Shown here piece after piece: positions 1 to 9,400 of a stretch of 64,000 nt of DNA. The notes below the pieces were generated by a model. The model ran no database searches and was not told where the DNA came from. It was given only the letters and a program-made list of their open reading frames with translations. This DNA comes from Schizochytrium sp. TIO01 (lineage: Eukaryota; Sar; Bigyra; Thraustochytrida; Thraustochytriidae), in assembly GCA_004764695.1 (NCBI GenBank), contig SMSO01000014.1:3795148-3859147 (forward strand), written 5' to 3'. A program made the position numbers and the translations under genes. The first letter of the stretch is position 1, and each line of letters begins with the position of its first letter.

Positions 1-780
1 GCTAGCTCTGCCTCTGCACGAGCGAGCTTTTCACGTAATGATGAGGCCTCGGCAGCCTCCTTGCGAAAGTTTGAAAGGCGGCACTCCATTTCCTTCATCA
101 TTCTCCAGCTTTGTCTCAACTCTTGTTCCTGCTGTTGCGACTTTTCGTTCTGGGTAATTTGTTCTTCCTCAGTTAGTGGGGAGGGTTGTGGCTTCACGCG
201 GACTGCAACGCTTCCATCATTTTGAACGACTAGGCGATCTGCGAGATCAGGTCTCAGAACCTTGAGCGTCGTATCGTACTGAGAAATAAGATCATCTAGT
301 TTCCCTAGCTCTCGCTTCAGTAATCTCTTTTGCTTTTTCCGCTCGGTAAAACGCTGATGCATGTCCTCTAACTCGGCGAGTCCATAATCCACATTGTCTT
401 GGATACCCCTGGTCTTTCGAGCAAGAATATCTTGACAATGAGAAAGATACTGGGCAGAGTACTGTGCAACCTGAAAAGCTTGATAAAGCCTCCTATCTTG
501 ACAAAGGGTGTCTGCCTCTGCGTATCCATGGTTAGAAACAAAACAGGCAATTTGAAGCAAACATCGTTAGACAGTGTTCTGTTTAAGCTTGAATCCAGTC
601 AACTTACCCTCATTGTCGAGGGCTCCATATAAGACACTCCCGAGTGTTTTGCCCAACAACCTTTGCGCCTTTTGTGCAGTTCTTGCCTCCTCGAGTCTTC
701 GTAAGTCAGCACCTTGCACTGCTCTCCAGTCCACGCGCCGAAAGGGCTCAACAAAAGTGAAGTCCTCCTTGGGCTCCATG
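1..780 (-). CDS. DZIP1-like ciliary protein, 5' part only (runs off the left edge)
   Basis: The gene reads leftwards as exon 1 (780-608), a 90-base intron (607-518) and exon 2 (517-1), which is open to the edge, so the C-terminus is missing. After splicing, the product begins MEPKEDFTFVEPF, followed by RRVDWRAV, then LYQAFQVAQYSAQYLSHCQD, and then a long charged coiled coil. The F-x-F...VDWR start plus the 'hydrophobic-AQ...YL.HCQ' helix is the pattern of the Dzip-like N-terminal domain of DZIP1/Iguana, a basal body and transition zone protein needed for ciliogenesis and Hedgehog signalling in animals. The C2H2 finger that follows this domain in animal DZIP1 is not seen in the visible part. 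An upstream in-frame ATG at 836 would add 19 residues; 780 was chosen because conservation starts there. The assignment comes from recalled family features, not from an alignment. Confidence 0.68.
518..607 (-). other. Spliceosomal intron in the DZIP1-like gene
   Basis: On the minus strand the donor reads GAGG|GTAAGT and the acceptor ACGCAG|AG. A TTCTAAC branch-like motif lies about 15 bases before the acceptor. The frame entering the intron stops soon after it, and removing these 90 bases (phase 1) joins the VDWR half of the Dzip-like domain to the YLSHCQD half. This is the only intron I can support in the window. Confidence 0.75.
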
Positions 781-1261
781 GTGACGATCTGAGTTCTAAA
801 ACCCTTTAGACAACAGAAGCGTCTACAAAGTCTCAAGCTTGGACCATATGAACTAGTGGTAAACCTTGGGCTTACGTGGCTGATTTCTAATGTTTAGAGG
901 TCCGCATGTGCTTCTAAGTAACGTTTAGCTGGTAGATAATGATTTGAGTTGTAGTACAAATGGTTTGGTACTAAGAAGAGATTTACTATTCTTTTACATA
1001 GCAAGTACCGCTAGGAGTCCTAACGTAAGGAGGGGTCGAAAAGGACCGTTGAAATGATCCATCAAGTCAGAGTGTCTTTCAGATAAGGGAACTTGACCAC
1101 AAGTGTGGCAACTATCATTGAAATACCTATGGATAACAGCCCTACCATGACACGTAGAGCGATAGACAGCATATTGCTTAACAATGAATACATACATTAC
1201 CATGAATTGGTAGCACATGTGCTAGTAATGAACCACAGCAATTCATTTTCGGTGTACAAGA
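781..1261. other. Divergent intergenic region
   Basis: This is the shared upstream region of the leftward DZIP1-like gene and the rightward channel gene, presumably holding both promoters. No convincing TATA box or repeat is seen. A 36-codon hydrophobic micro-ORF on the minus strand (1172-1062) is the only frame of note and is probably chance. Confidence 0.5.
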
Positions 1262-4200
1262 ATGGCATACGATGCTGAGGGCGAGCGATATGGATGTAAA
1301 ACAACACCGCAATCTATAACAAAAGTACAACGAAGTCGACCGTCGCAGGGCAGGCGCGCTTGTGCAGGGTTGTATATCAAACGACAGCTTAACTTCGAGA
1401 AGACAGCCAGCGAAAGGAATAGCAGTCTGAGAGGTTTTGCCAAAACTAGAACGACGCAGCTTAGCACATGCTCCAAGACGATGAGCATGGGTAGCCTCAT
1501 TGAGAAGGGTTTGCATGATAAAGTTTCCAAGAATGCTGAGAAAGGATATTCATCAAATCTTGTTTTAATTAGACTCTTAAATGTCCCTTTTGATGGAAAA
1601 GGACATCAAGCAAGAGCGAGGCGCCGCATTTTAGTCAACCCGCGTGTCTCTGTGTTCTACATAATAAATATTATAGCAAGTCTGATTTACTGCTGCTCAG
1701 GAATTGAAACGTATGGGGCAGCATGCCATCATCTAACAGGGAATCAAAGCGAGTGTTTCTGCGAGAGTCTTAGGGACACTGATTCGCGCATGGGCCTGAG
1801 TGATCTTTCAATTACTTTAGAAGACACCCAGAATTTGACTTGGCCATCCACATACTTCGGCAAACAAGAAAGTCTCTACCTTGTTGGAGATTACATTTAT
1901 TACGCAACTCATGATTCTGAAAGTGGGCGCACGGTGTTTGAAATCTGTCTAGACGGATATGGAGACATCAATTTTGTTTCTGCAAGAACACAAATTAAAA
2001 GTAGAGAAGGCCATTGGCCAATTGGTCCCTTCAAGAGCCGCAAAGACCTCTCATACGCTTATTTGGATGTAGACTCTGATTCACTCAAAGTTCAGAGGTG
2101 GTTTCGTTTGTGGGATCTTCTTGAAACATTTGCTGTTGACCAAAATTCCTGGACCAAAGATTCTTACGATAGAGATATAGTGTTACTCCGGCAATCTATA
2201 TCAAACCCTAGTATCCAAAACATATTTACTATACGCGGAGACGAAACGACAGTTACTCGCCAACCACGCTTCAGCAAGTATCTATTCAAAATTCTTAATG
2301 AAACAATTGATGATGCTGTTGTGTCACAGCCAGCCATAGCTGGTCGATATGTGATATACAATCAGGCGCATTCTGAGACAGGTAGAGTCTACACAATGCT
2401 TCATGACCTTGAAACAGGCTACATTCAAGCTTTAGGGGGGGAGTCACTGATGTCTCATACAAAAAATCAGTATCATGCACGAATCGTCCGCCAAGGAAAC
2501 GCCAATTCAGATATCTACTTCTCAGCATGGATTGAGGCTTCAAATGCAAGTTTGTCTCTTGACCGAGGCATTCTAATCAGCGAAGAGGATGCGGTACTAT
2601 TTTTAATGCAGCTCCCAGAATGCAGAAAACTTAAAATTTCTGCGCAAGATCTTGCCTCTGAGACTATTCAAGTAGGCTCTATATATTTATGGAATTATAT
2701 TCTGACGTCGTCGCGGATATTTTTCCATGTCTGTACAACAGAGATATATACCTCAGAGACGGTATGTCAAATAAGGACCTGTAATTTAGGCTCATGTGTT
2801 TCTTCAATGAAAATAGCTTTGACAACAAATTCTGGTCAACATGTTCGATTCCAAGATGCTTCTTCAGAATATCTTTTATACTTTCTCGGAAGCGAAATGC
2901 ATGCTATCGTTGACTCTCACAACGCTCCAATAGGAGAGGTGCCTCAACACGGATGCAAGTTTTCAAATAGCACGGTAAACTCAAACCTCGTTGCCACAAC
3001 TCTTTACCATGACATGGTACTGCTCCTCTACCAGGACGGCAAGCTTTATACTTTTGACTTGGACAAAGATAATGACGAAGTTATTGACGTGTATGACATG
3101 TTCCCTTACGACGGAACTGAGGCTTTTGACTCCGATAATGACGGCATTGGAGATTCGCATGATATTCTTAACTTTACATCCCACGCATGTGCTTCGTCTC
3201 AAGAACTTCGTGCTTGTCTTAGCGACAATGTAGTTTTGTATCTTTGCTTTTCGTTCTGCTACATTATTCTTTGCACGCTATGCCTTAGAATTGTGTTTGC
3301 CACGTGGAATTACCTTGAGCATATATCTCAAACAATTCATTATGAGGTCTTTGTAAGACATCAAGAAGAAATGATAAAAGAGACCGCAGATCGTGCCGAA
3401 GCCGCTTTGAAGCAAGAGAGCGATAGGCACAAGGCCAAAGCGAACGACCGTCTTAAACGAGTTGATACATTATCCTCTGTTGCGGCATCGTTGAGTACAA
3501 AAGGAAATGCAATGGCTGCTACACAGCAGGCAATGGCTGGCATGCAATCCGCCCGCAGTGCTACGAGCAAAGGTGAAAGTAATATGAGCCTCGAGCCCTC
3601 GCGAGATATTTTAGTAAGGTATAGGCGCTCACCAGAGATGTTTGAATTGAAAGAAGTTGCTAATGATATCCTCCGAAATCAAGAGGACGCTGAAGCTCTT
3701 ATACCTATCTATATGCAAAAGTGTGCAGGCCTAGTCAGTCTGGTCATGAGAGATTCTCATAAATGGTCCATGATAGTTTCAGATTTGATGCGTGCTTTCC
3801 TTGATGTGTTGGCTGTCATCAGTGTTGTATTATCGTTCATTCCTTTATCTTATCAATTTGCATACCGCATGGACCCTGCATCACTAAACCTTCTTGTTCG
3901 ATTCCATTGGCTTGAGTGGACCATTTCTAGTATCTTTGTAGCACGTTTTTTTCTCAGTAGGAGACAACCGCTTATTGTGTCTCAACACTCCCCTTCACGT
4001 ACTGCCCTCTGGTGCGAAATTCTTGCTCTTATCACTGTCCCACCTGGAATTAAAGAATACATGAGTGACGCCTTTATGGTGACTCAGATATTGCGATGCC
4101 TCATCATTTTTCGAGTGTATCGTGCCTACTACAGAGCCTTCATGGAGCGCCGATTAGTCAACATTCTCATCAACTCTCCGGAGTACTTTCTAACCGTACT

Positions 4201-6292
4201 TATCCTGGGTTTCATGGTTGTGTGTGCTTTTGCGGTTGCCCAATTTGAATCTGAATCTGATCCGGAAGGTTTAGCAAACTTCAAAATCTCCTTGTGGTTC
4301 TCTGCTGTGACAATTACAACCGTTGGCTACGGTGACTATGCTCCTCTAACGCAGCTGGGTCGTACCCTCAGTATTTTCATGATGATATTTGGTGTTGGTC
4401 TCGTAGGTACAATATCTGGGTCTGTTGCCAAGGCCATTCAGACTGTGGGGTCAACAGAGGAGAAAGTAAAGCAACTAAAGGCTGACAATCGAATGCGATT
4501 TGAGCAATATAAAGACGTCTTTGATATCAGCTCGCTAACATACAACCCGGTCCTCATGTCGATTGCGCCTATATTCATACGCGGAGATTTACTCACGCGA
4601 GCCTTATCCGCAATGCACAAAGGTTCACCCGACCTCCCACGCTCACTCACGTCAATTGCGATGCGAATGAGCTCTACAAGTTCTGGGTCGGCGGTACATA
4701 GACCCCTATCCTCTTCAGGGTCTTCTGCTACGGCAAGTTCTACATTTTCGAGCAGATTTATGAACGGCACACAAGCTCCAAAACCAAAGCGAGCATTTTT
4801 CCCAATCAACCTGGGTGTTGCAGAGCTTGTCGCTGTGAATCCGCAGTGGAAGGATGAGACGTCATTGGCAGAAGCTGCTAGCCGAGTTCCTCCGAGGCGT
4901 CGTGCTACAGCGATGGATAAATTCATGGTCCACCTTGCTGATCGCAGCGGTTCGTGTCCACCAAAGGTTCGAGTTCTTCTTCTTCTACAGTCTTTTCAGC
5001 TTGATTCTCATCCAAAGGTACTCAACTTTGCAGAGTTTGCAAATTCTCTTTGTAAAATCATATTTGAACCACTTCGTCAGAACGATTCTGTTCTCGAGAG
5101 AAGCTTTGCTCTTGCAAGTGATGTAAAGCAACTACAGAAAGGCGCAAAATCTTCTCAACAGGCATTGCCAAACCTTGATAGATATAGTATTCGTGATCCA
5201 CTAGACCAGAAACTCGAAAAGATGGAGGAATTGCTATCAAGTCCTCAATATGGCCTGCTAAAAAGAGTAGACTTTGCTCTTCTCTTAAGCGAACTTACCC
5301 TAATAGTTCTGGAATATGAACGCCTGGAAATGTCTCAATGGGCTTTTCGAAATTTACGCCCCAAAGAGGGCGTTACTTTTCCTAGCCCAGAGCACATTTC
5401 GAAGGAGCTTTACAATGATGTGCAGCAATACATCTCCACCCTTGCAGACGAAGATCGACAAATGACACCTAATGAGTTTGTGGATCATCTTGAAGCTGAA
5501 GCAGGAGTACAAAAGCCTGGTGAACCTCAGAACAAACTTGCTATGCGAATTCGCCGAGCCCTTGAAAAGGTCAAGTCCGACAAAGATCTTCTCAATGGAG
5601 CAAGAGAATCTCAAACTAGGGACTCACAAACTGAAGGAGGTCAGCGTACCTCGAACTCAGGTGGAAATGTTCCGCAGTACAGACCCCCACAATCACGTCG
5701 TAGATCTGTACTCACGCGAATTCTTAACGTTAACCCTAACTCCCGAGAAGCGTCTGCTGCAGTTGCACCAGTACCCGAGGGTATCCAGATCAATGCTCTC
5801 AACACTCCAGATAACGCAATGTCTCCATTGCGACATATTGCAATGAATGCGCGCGCACGCATTGTCAGAAGATCGATTTTGGACGCGTCTGGAAATATGA
5901 GCTCCATGGTTGCAAACCTCGCCCTGAAACCAACTAACATTGCAGAGAATACAAGTGACATACTCAAAGAAGGTCAAAGGCCTAGTGTAAATCAACTTAA
6001 AGTTCTTCCGAGAGAGAAAGTGGAGCGAGAGATCGAAGAAAGTTCTCTGACAGAGTCTGAGGAAGAAGATGCAACCAATAGCACTCAGCACAGTCTTGAC
6101 ATCGCAATAGAAAGTAATAGTGCTTCTGACCTCTGTCTAGAGACGTTTCGGCAAGGGGGTGACCAGGAGTCCCATGGTGAAGATCAAAACAATGGCGATG
6201 CTAGCAGTGACGAAGGCCGCGTTGCCAATATTAATGTGGCTGCGGTACCGTTTACTACAAGTAATAAAGAGTCTGATGATTATGATAAATGA
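1262..6292 (+). CDS. Voltage-gated K+ channel-like protein with large TSP3-bearing ectodomain
   Basis: The product has 1676 residues. A hydrophobic segment at about 130-148 (signal anchor or signal peptide) is followed by a roughly 500-residue ectodomain with several N-glycosylation sequons. It ends in a thrombospondin type 3-like calcium motif near 598-632 (DKDNDEVIDVYDMFPYDG, then DSDNDGIGD). A single membrane span (about 655-683) and a coiled coil (about 693-740) lead to a six-helix channel core: S1 near 845, S2 near 877, an arginine-spaced S4 (ILRCLIIFRVYRAYYRAF), S5, a pore with the K+ filter TTVGYGD near 1018-1024, and S6. The tail of about 600 residues is basic to acidic and mostly low complexity. 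Family knowledge: TVGYGD marks K+-selective pores, and TSP3 repeats bind Ca2+ outside cells. Inferred: a plasma membrane or flagellar K+ channel with an extracellular Ca2+-binding sensor. Later Mets at 1481 or 1487 could be the true start, placing the hydrophobic segment nearer the N-terminus. Confidence 0.88.
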   Translation: MAYDAEGERYGCKTTPQSITKVQRSRPSQGRRACAGLYIKRQLNFEKTASERNSSLRGFAKTRTTQLSTCSKTMSMGSLIEKGLHDKVSKNAEKGYSSNLVLIRLLNVPFDGKGHQARARRRILVNPRVSVFYIINIIASLIYCCSGIETYGAACHHLTGNQSECFCESLRDTDSRMGLSDLSITLEDTQNLTWPSTYFGKQESLYLVGDYIYYATHDSESGRTVFEICLDGYGDINFVSARTQIKSREGHWPIGPFKSRKDLSYAYLDVDSDSLKVQRWFRLWDLLETFAVDQNSWTKDSYDRDIVLLRQSISNPSIQNIFTIRGDETTVTRQPRFSKYLFKILNETIDDAVVSQPAIAGRYVIYNQAHSETGRVYTMLHDLETGYIQALGGESLMSHTKNQYHARIVRQGNANSDIYFSAWIEASNASLSLDRGILISEEDAVLFLMQLPECRKLKISAQDLASETIQVGSIYLWNYILTSSRIFFHVCTTEIYTSETVCQIRTCNLGSCVSSMKIALTTNSGQHVRFQDASSEYLLYFLGSEMHAIVDSHNAPIGEVPQHGCKFSNSTVNSNLVATTLYHDMVLLLYQDGKLYTFDLDKDNDEVIDVYDMFPYDGTEAFDSDNDGIGDSHDILNFTSHACASSQELRACLSDNVVLYLCFSFCYIILCTLCLRIVFATWNYLEHISQTIHYEVFVRHQEEMIKETADRAEAALKQESDRHKAKANDRLKRVDTLSSVAASLSTKGNAMAATQQAMAGMQSARSATSKGESNMSLEPSRDILVRYRRSPEMFELKEVANDILRNQEDAEALIPIYMQKCAGLVSLVMRDSHKWSMIVSDLMRAFLDVLAVISVVLSFIPLSYQFAYRMDPASLNLLVRFHWLEWTISSIFVARFFLSRRQPLIVSQHSPSRTALWCEILALITVPPGIKEYMSDAFMVTQILRCLIIFRVYRAYYRAFMERRLVNILINSPEYFLTVLILGFMVVCAFAVAQFESESDPEGLANFKISLWFSAVTITTVGYGDYAPLTQLGRTLSIFMMIFGVGLVGTISGSVAKAIQTVGSTEEKVKQLKADNRMRFEQYKDVFDISSLTYNPVLMSIAPIFIRGDLLTRALSAMHKGSPDLPRSLTSIAMRMSSTSSGSAVHRPLSSSGSSATASSTFSSRFMNGTQAPKPKRAFFPINLGVAELVAVNPQWKDETSLAEAASRVPPRRRATAMDKFMVHLADRSGSCPPKVRVLLLLQSFQLDSHPKVLNFAEFANSLCKIIFEPLRQNDSVLERSFALASDVKQLQKGAKSSQQALPNLDRYSIRDPLDQKLEKMEELLSSPQYGLLKRVDFALLLSELTLIVLEYERLEMSQWAFRNLRPKEGVTFPSPEHISKELYNDVQQYISTLADEDRQMTPNEFVDHLEAEAGVQKPGEPQNKLAMRIRRALEKVKSDKDLLNGARESQTRDSQTEGGQRTSNSGGNVPQYRPPQSRRRSVLTRILNVNPNSREASAAVAPVPEGIQINALNTPDNAMSPLRHIAMNARARIVRRSILDASGNMSSMVANLALKPTNIAENTSDILKEGQRPSVNQLKVLPREKVEREIEESSLTESEEEDATNSTQHSLDIAIESNSASDLCLETFRQGGDQESHGEDQNNGDASSDEGRVANINVAAVPFTTSNKESDDYDK

Positions 6293-6400
6293 ATAACTTG
6301 TATTTATTACAGCCATGTTTCGTGACATAATTTTGGGGGATGTAGTTTGAGTCGCAACTTCACCTAAAATTCAGAAAAACAAATTTATAGACTTGATAGA

Positions 6401-9400
6401 TCAATTGGTTATATGAAGAATTTCATGCAATCGTAACAGCTTTTGCTTTAATTGTTCTACATATGTAGAATGCGGACCTTTGGGCATGCAAAGACGAAGG
6501 AGCTGGCTTAAGCTGCTTTCAGCTCGAATAAGAATTGCCAGCGTTGGCGAAAGCTTGGGGCCTTGCCTCTCCAATGCTGATTGAAGCTGCTTGAGCCTCT
6601 GTTGTGAAGGAGTATTTTCTAATACTAGGGCACGAGCAAGTTCATGAGTGCCCTGTAGATCCTTCCCTTTAAGTAAATTCATATATAGACGGACCTGGGC
6701 CTCCAAAGCTCTCTGCATGAATCCTTCGTTCTTTTTGTCGCGAGCCATATCCAGAAGTTCAGCAGCTACATTTCCAATAAATTCTGAATCGATAGAATTA
6801 TGTATGGACATTTCAAAGGTATCAAGAAGTTGTGCGAGAATTTCCATACGATTCCGTTGATTATTACCCTTAACCTGAGTATTCTCAAGAAGACTGAGTA
6901 GAACTTGTTGAGCCTCATTCGCTCGGTGAAGCTCACAGAGTAAGCGGGCGATATTTTGAGTTGCACGTTGCTCGTCTTCCCATCGTTGCGCGGCGATTGC
7001 AAACTTGAGATGCTGCTGATGCATTTCAAGAGCTTCCTCAGTCTTATTCTGTAACTCCAGTGCCCGACCTAGAGTGGCAAGACATGGACCGACTCCTGTT
7101 TGCGCTGCTCTGAGAGACGAATGGGGCTTATCAGTGTTCCAAATTGGCTTGTCATCATCTTCAGCACTACTGCTTTCCGAACAACTTGTAGGTGATTTCT
7201 CTTCGGGTAGAGACGTCGCCACTGGCAGGTCAACAGCATCTTTATTGAAAGAATCTCCAAGGGCATAGGCTGTAGCAAGCTCTAATCGATCTCTCTCGGT
7301 CAGCTCTGCCCCAACCCCATCGCCTACTTGAAGTTGTAACTGGGCCTTTGCTGCCAGAATATGGCAACGTACAATAACATGCTCCTGCGATGAATTACAG
7401 AAGTTGAGAAGTTCTTCAATAGTTATGAGAGCTCCGTGAAGATCTCCTTGCAAACGTTGCAACGCGACGATTTCACGGAGAACTGCCATAACTAGATTGC
7501 TATTCTTGAGCTTAGTTTGTGCAAGATTTAAAGCTTCTTTGAGATCTTTGAGAGACTTCTGTTTCTTGCCTTGTTTAAAGAGGGTAAGGAATGTACTAGC
7601 TGTCTCGCTTGCACTTGGCTGGCTATCGGGATAATTTAAGGTAGTATCTCTTGAAGGGGTTTCTTGACTCATTGAAGAATGTGTGTCTGTTCTAGCTTGC
7701 AACTGCTTAGAAGCAGAACTCACTCGTGACTTACTCGGAGAGCGCATTGTATTTTTCTCAGAGGTATGAAAGAAACAATCCTCTTTCCATGATGCACCTT
7801 CTTTCTTCTCGTTTGTCGAGCTGCGCTCTTCTTGATTGTTACTTGGACTGATTAGCAATTCATTGCGGGTAGCTTCATTTCCTACTTGATTTGCTGTCTT
7901 CATGAGTGGTACTTTATCAGCCGAGTTATTTGTTTCACTGTCACACAAAGTCCGAAGAGGAATCAAGTACTCTTTATCTGCATATTCTTGCTCTTTTCGG
8001 ATTTTGCATAGTAGGATATCGAATTTCCCTTGTATGTGCTTTCGAATCGAACATATATCGGAAGCAACTCTCACTGCTCGGATCGATGCACTCGGGGGGC
8101 GTCTACGAGAGTGGTCATGCTTCCTAATGTTCAAATGACGAGGGCTCATAACTAACCCCTTCGTTTCGGCAAAGTCACCAAGGCATGAAGTAGTTGAACC
8201 CGAATTCCAAATGTCAACCAGCTCCTTCTGTTCGTAGGCATCTTGGTCCTCAGCAGGGACCTCGCCCTCAGGTGCCTTTCCCGCAGCAGAGATAGTGGCG
8301 ACTCCATTTTGAAGCGTAACTCGATGATTTCGTTTACCGCTATCTGCAGAAAAGGTAATGTGAGGCCTTCGATCTTCACCAAACCTTGCAGCATGGCGTT
8401 TAGCACCTTCGCTCGCTTCTAATTCGCGACCCATCGATGTGACAAGCTTCATGGAATCAAAATTCTCACTAAAGATGATTTTCCCCTGGTCATCATGCGG
8501 AAATCTAGACCGAGGCCATCTCTCTAGCATAGTCTGCTCCTCACTACCTGCCTCCGCATCCAAGGTAGCGTTTTCTTCGTCACCTGAATGCACGCTATTC
8601 CAGAGCGTGAAGCTATCTGTTGTACTATTTGAATGCTTGCTCATATGCGATGACCTACTTGGAGACTTGCTTAGTGTTTCTAAAAAGTTTTGATGAAAAT
8701 CTTCTGTGAATTCATTCTGCATTGTTAAGTGGAACACCGATGCTGACGATGAATTATCTTCGTGAGAATTGCTGCAAGATTCGGTTAAGTCAGAATCCTT
8801 GGACTGTCTTCTTGAGTGACTAAAGCTGGCTGTGTCAGCTTCTCCATGATTAGGGCTATTTTTTTGCCATGGGGGGCGTACTCTCTCAGGATGCTCTTTA
8901 AGTAGGCGGGCTCGAGCTCTTGGTGACTTTAAGTGACTTCGAAACCGAGGGCTCGGCGACATCGGCTTATGAACCCCTGTATGACCAGTATTTGGAGAAC
9001 CCTCTTGTTGTAAAGTGCGCAAGGACTCCGCAGAGCTTCGAGTAGTCAGGTACGATGTAGAGGTCCCAATGTCTGCAATTACGTCAAGGAAGTCCTGCTC
9101 AACTTGATTGCGAAATTCCCGTGGTTGATCTTGACGAGATATTGAAGAACGACGTGCGTTTGGACTCCAAGTTTTCTCAATAGCCTCTTTGAGCTCTACG
9201 GAATGCTTTCGTGTAGCACTGGCGTTCGCCTCCTGCGCTCGTTCGTTGTGCGTTAAGCTCAGTAGAGCCCCCCAAACTGTCTTGGATGCGTTTGTGTCCG
9301 CAACTTGTTGGGTAGCAAGACGAAATTTTTGATTGTGAAGCAACTGCTGTGGTGTTGGCTGACTCGATGAAGAGCCTCTTTTGCCTGATCGCGACTTTCC

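Noticed and set aside
1062-1172. 36-codon hydrophobic micro-ORF, minus strand
   Set aside because: It could encode a one-helix membrane peptide (MLSIALRVMVGLL...), but nothing beyond length and hydrophobicity supports it.
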